From contig UQVG01000128.1 of NCBI GenBank assembly GCA_900544435.1, positions 1 through 6,136 of the forward strand: a DNA stretch of 6,136 bases. Direction: 5' to 3'. Below are positions 5,313 through 6,136 of the stretch, piece after piece. The stretch's first letter is position 1, and the number at the start of each line of letters is the position of its first letter. The stretch comes from an uncultured Erysipelotrichaceae bacterium (GTDB lineage: Bacteria > Bacillota_I > Bacilli_A > Erysipelotrichales > Coprobacillaceae). The notes under the pieces were generated by a model. It ran no database searches, was not told the origin of the DNA, and worked only from the letters and a program-made list of their open reading frames with translations. A program made the position numbers and the translations under genes.

Positions 5313-5321
5313 TGATATAAT
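5313..5321 (+). promoter_or_regulatory. Extended -10 promoter for the SWIM-protein gene
   Basis: TGATATAAT (5313-5321) is a perfect consensus -10 with a perfect TGN extension. Only a poor -35 (TTGTGC 5294-5299, 3/6, 16-base spacer) is present and it lies in the preceding terminator stem. Initiation near 5328 would give a leader of about 20 bases containing AGAGG (5337-5341). Confidence 0.7.
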
Positions 5322-5347
5322 GGAGTAAATACGAAAAGAGGAAGCCT

Positions 5348-6136
5348 ATGAAAGCATTTTTTACAGAGACTATATTAAATAGAGGAAAAGCTTATTTTGA
5401 ACAAAATAGAGTTTTTTCTGTCAATCAATATGATAACCAAACCTATACCGGAATTATTTTAGGAAATGAAGCTTATCATACTAAAATCACTTTAGATGAA
5501 CATTATGATGTCATGTCTGCTACGTGTGATTGTCCTTATGCGATAGAAGGAAAACATTGTAAACATGAAGCAGCACTTTATTTTGCAATCGAAGAGCGTC
5601 TTCCTAAAGATGAACAACAATACTTCGATATTAATTCTTTATTAAAAGATATTCGTAGAAGATCGCGTACGAGTTATACAATAAAACGTGAATTTAATCA
5701 AGAATTTAAAAAGTATTTAAAACATATGATGCAATTAAATAAACAAGGGAATTTTCATATTACGAATTATCAAAAAGTCATTGATGAATTCTTAAGTTCT
5801 AATTATCCTAAAGATTATCGTCATGAAATACTTCATATCATGTTTCAAGGGTATTGTAAGTTATTAACGAGTGAACATAGTAAAGAATTAACAGTTCAAT
5901 GGCTAAAAGAAAATATGAAATATCAAAGATATGAAAATGTTTTTAGTTATATGATGTCTGTTATTTATTTGTTAGATGTTGAAGACCAAATAGATATTAT
6001 TAAAGACATGCTTTTAAATAATAGAAAACCTGATTTATTAAATACATATTTTAAAATTATCAATGATCATCATTTAGATATGAAAAAATATCTAGATGAT
6101 ATTCAAATTTATAATAACAATGAAGATTATATTATA
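5348..6136 (+). CDS. SWIM zinc-finger protein, 5' part (runs off the window)
   Basis: Translation from ATG 5348 is open for 263 codons to the last base, with no stop, so the gene is partial at its 3' end. The N-terminus (ETILNRGKAYFEQNRVFSV) matches the RG-x-YF-x-x-x-x-V pattern that precedes SWIM fingers. The finger itself is complete: CDC at 60-62 and CKH at 71-73 give zinc ligands C60, C62, C71 and H73 in a CxCx8CxH arrangement. After it comes a Lys/Arg-rich stretch (about 100-120), then a long, mostly helical region. In Bacillota such N-termini are found on stand-alone SWIM proteins and on SNF2-type helicases, where the helicase motor follows several hundred residues later; which applies here is beyond the window. 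SWIM fingers bind DNA or protein. The start has AGAGG (5337-5341) six bases upstream and a consensus extended -10 promoter. Confidence 0.85.
   Translation, partial: MKAFFTETILNRGKAYFEQNRVFSVNQYDNQTYTGIILGNEAYHTKITLDEHYDVMSATCDCPYAIEGKHCKHEAALYFAIEERLPKDEQQYFDINSLLKDIRRRSRTSYTIKREFNQEFKKYLKHMMQLNKQGNFHITNYQKVIDEFLSSNYPKDYRHEILHIMFQGYCKLLTSEHSKELTVQWLKENMKYQRYENVFSYMMSVIYLLDVEDQIDIIKDMLLNNRKPDLLNTYFKIINDHHLDMKKYLDDIQIYNNNEDYII

Noticed and set aside
1..6136. CRISPR array, tRNA/rRNA, insertion sequence, phage or toxin-antitoxin genes
   Set aside because: No regularly spaced repeats, no cloverleaf-like sequence, no terminal inverted repeats with a transposase, and no convincing minus-strand reading frame were seen; all coding space is accounted for by + strand genes.
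1..6136. Recoded TGA (mycoplasma-type code) suggested by the low GC content
   Set aside because: The response regulator ends at TGA exactly where the family ends and where the kinase begins, and Trp positions such as those in the wHTH and sigma region 2 use TGG.

Overview
The window is strongly AT-rich and reads as chromosomal DNA of a low-GC Bacillota bacterium. The evidence is a preference for A/T-ending codons, strong AGGAGG-type ribosome binding sites, U-tailed hairpin terminators between transcription units, and every recognisable gene on the + strand. The protein families and style fit a gut Erysipelotrichia/Coprobacillaceae-type organism, but this placement is an inference. TGA is used as a stop (response regulator, 856-858) and Trp is encoded by TGG, so the genetic code is standard and a mycoplasma-type code is unlikely.

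Layout. Positions 1-31 may hold the last codons of an upstream gene, followed by a hairpin terminator (39-65). Positions 66-189 are a leader with a candidate OmpR-family operator. Then come a two-component system (190-858 response regulator, 851-2419 histidine kinase) and its terminator; an ECF sigma factor with a co-translated membrane protein, probably its anti-sigma factor (2511-2993 and 2983-3615), and a terminator; a single-gene unit for a membrane-anchored protein resembling the cytosolic part of DUF2207/YciQ-like proteins (3668-4372) and a terminator; a Cof-type HAD phosphatase (4472-5290) and a terminator; and the first 263 codons of a SWIM zinc-finger protein that runs off the right edge (5348-6136).

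How the genes work together. The left half encodes two separate signal-transduction modules side by side: a sensor kinase/response regulator pair and an ECF sigma/membrane partner pair. Each has a plausible self-regulatory DNA element in front: an 11-bp-period TTACA direct repeat before the response regulator, and a TGTTAC-N17-CGTA ECF-type promoter before the sigma gene. Both would sense envelope or extracellular signals through uncharacterised extracytoplasmic domains. The right half consists of independently terminated single genes with no obvious functional link to the left half.

Transcription units are tightly packed. Terminator U-tracts run almost directly into TGATANNAT extended -10 elements of the next gene. 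I see no mobile element, CRISPR array, tRNA/rRNA or phage gene, and no evidence of a wholly new system. The least explained parts are the sensor domain of the kinase, the sigma-partner protein, the stand-alone DUF2207-C-like protein and the putative operators.
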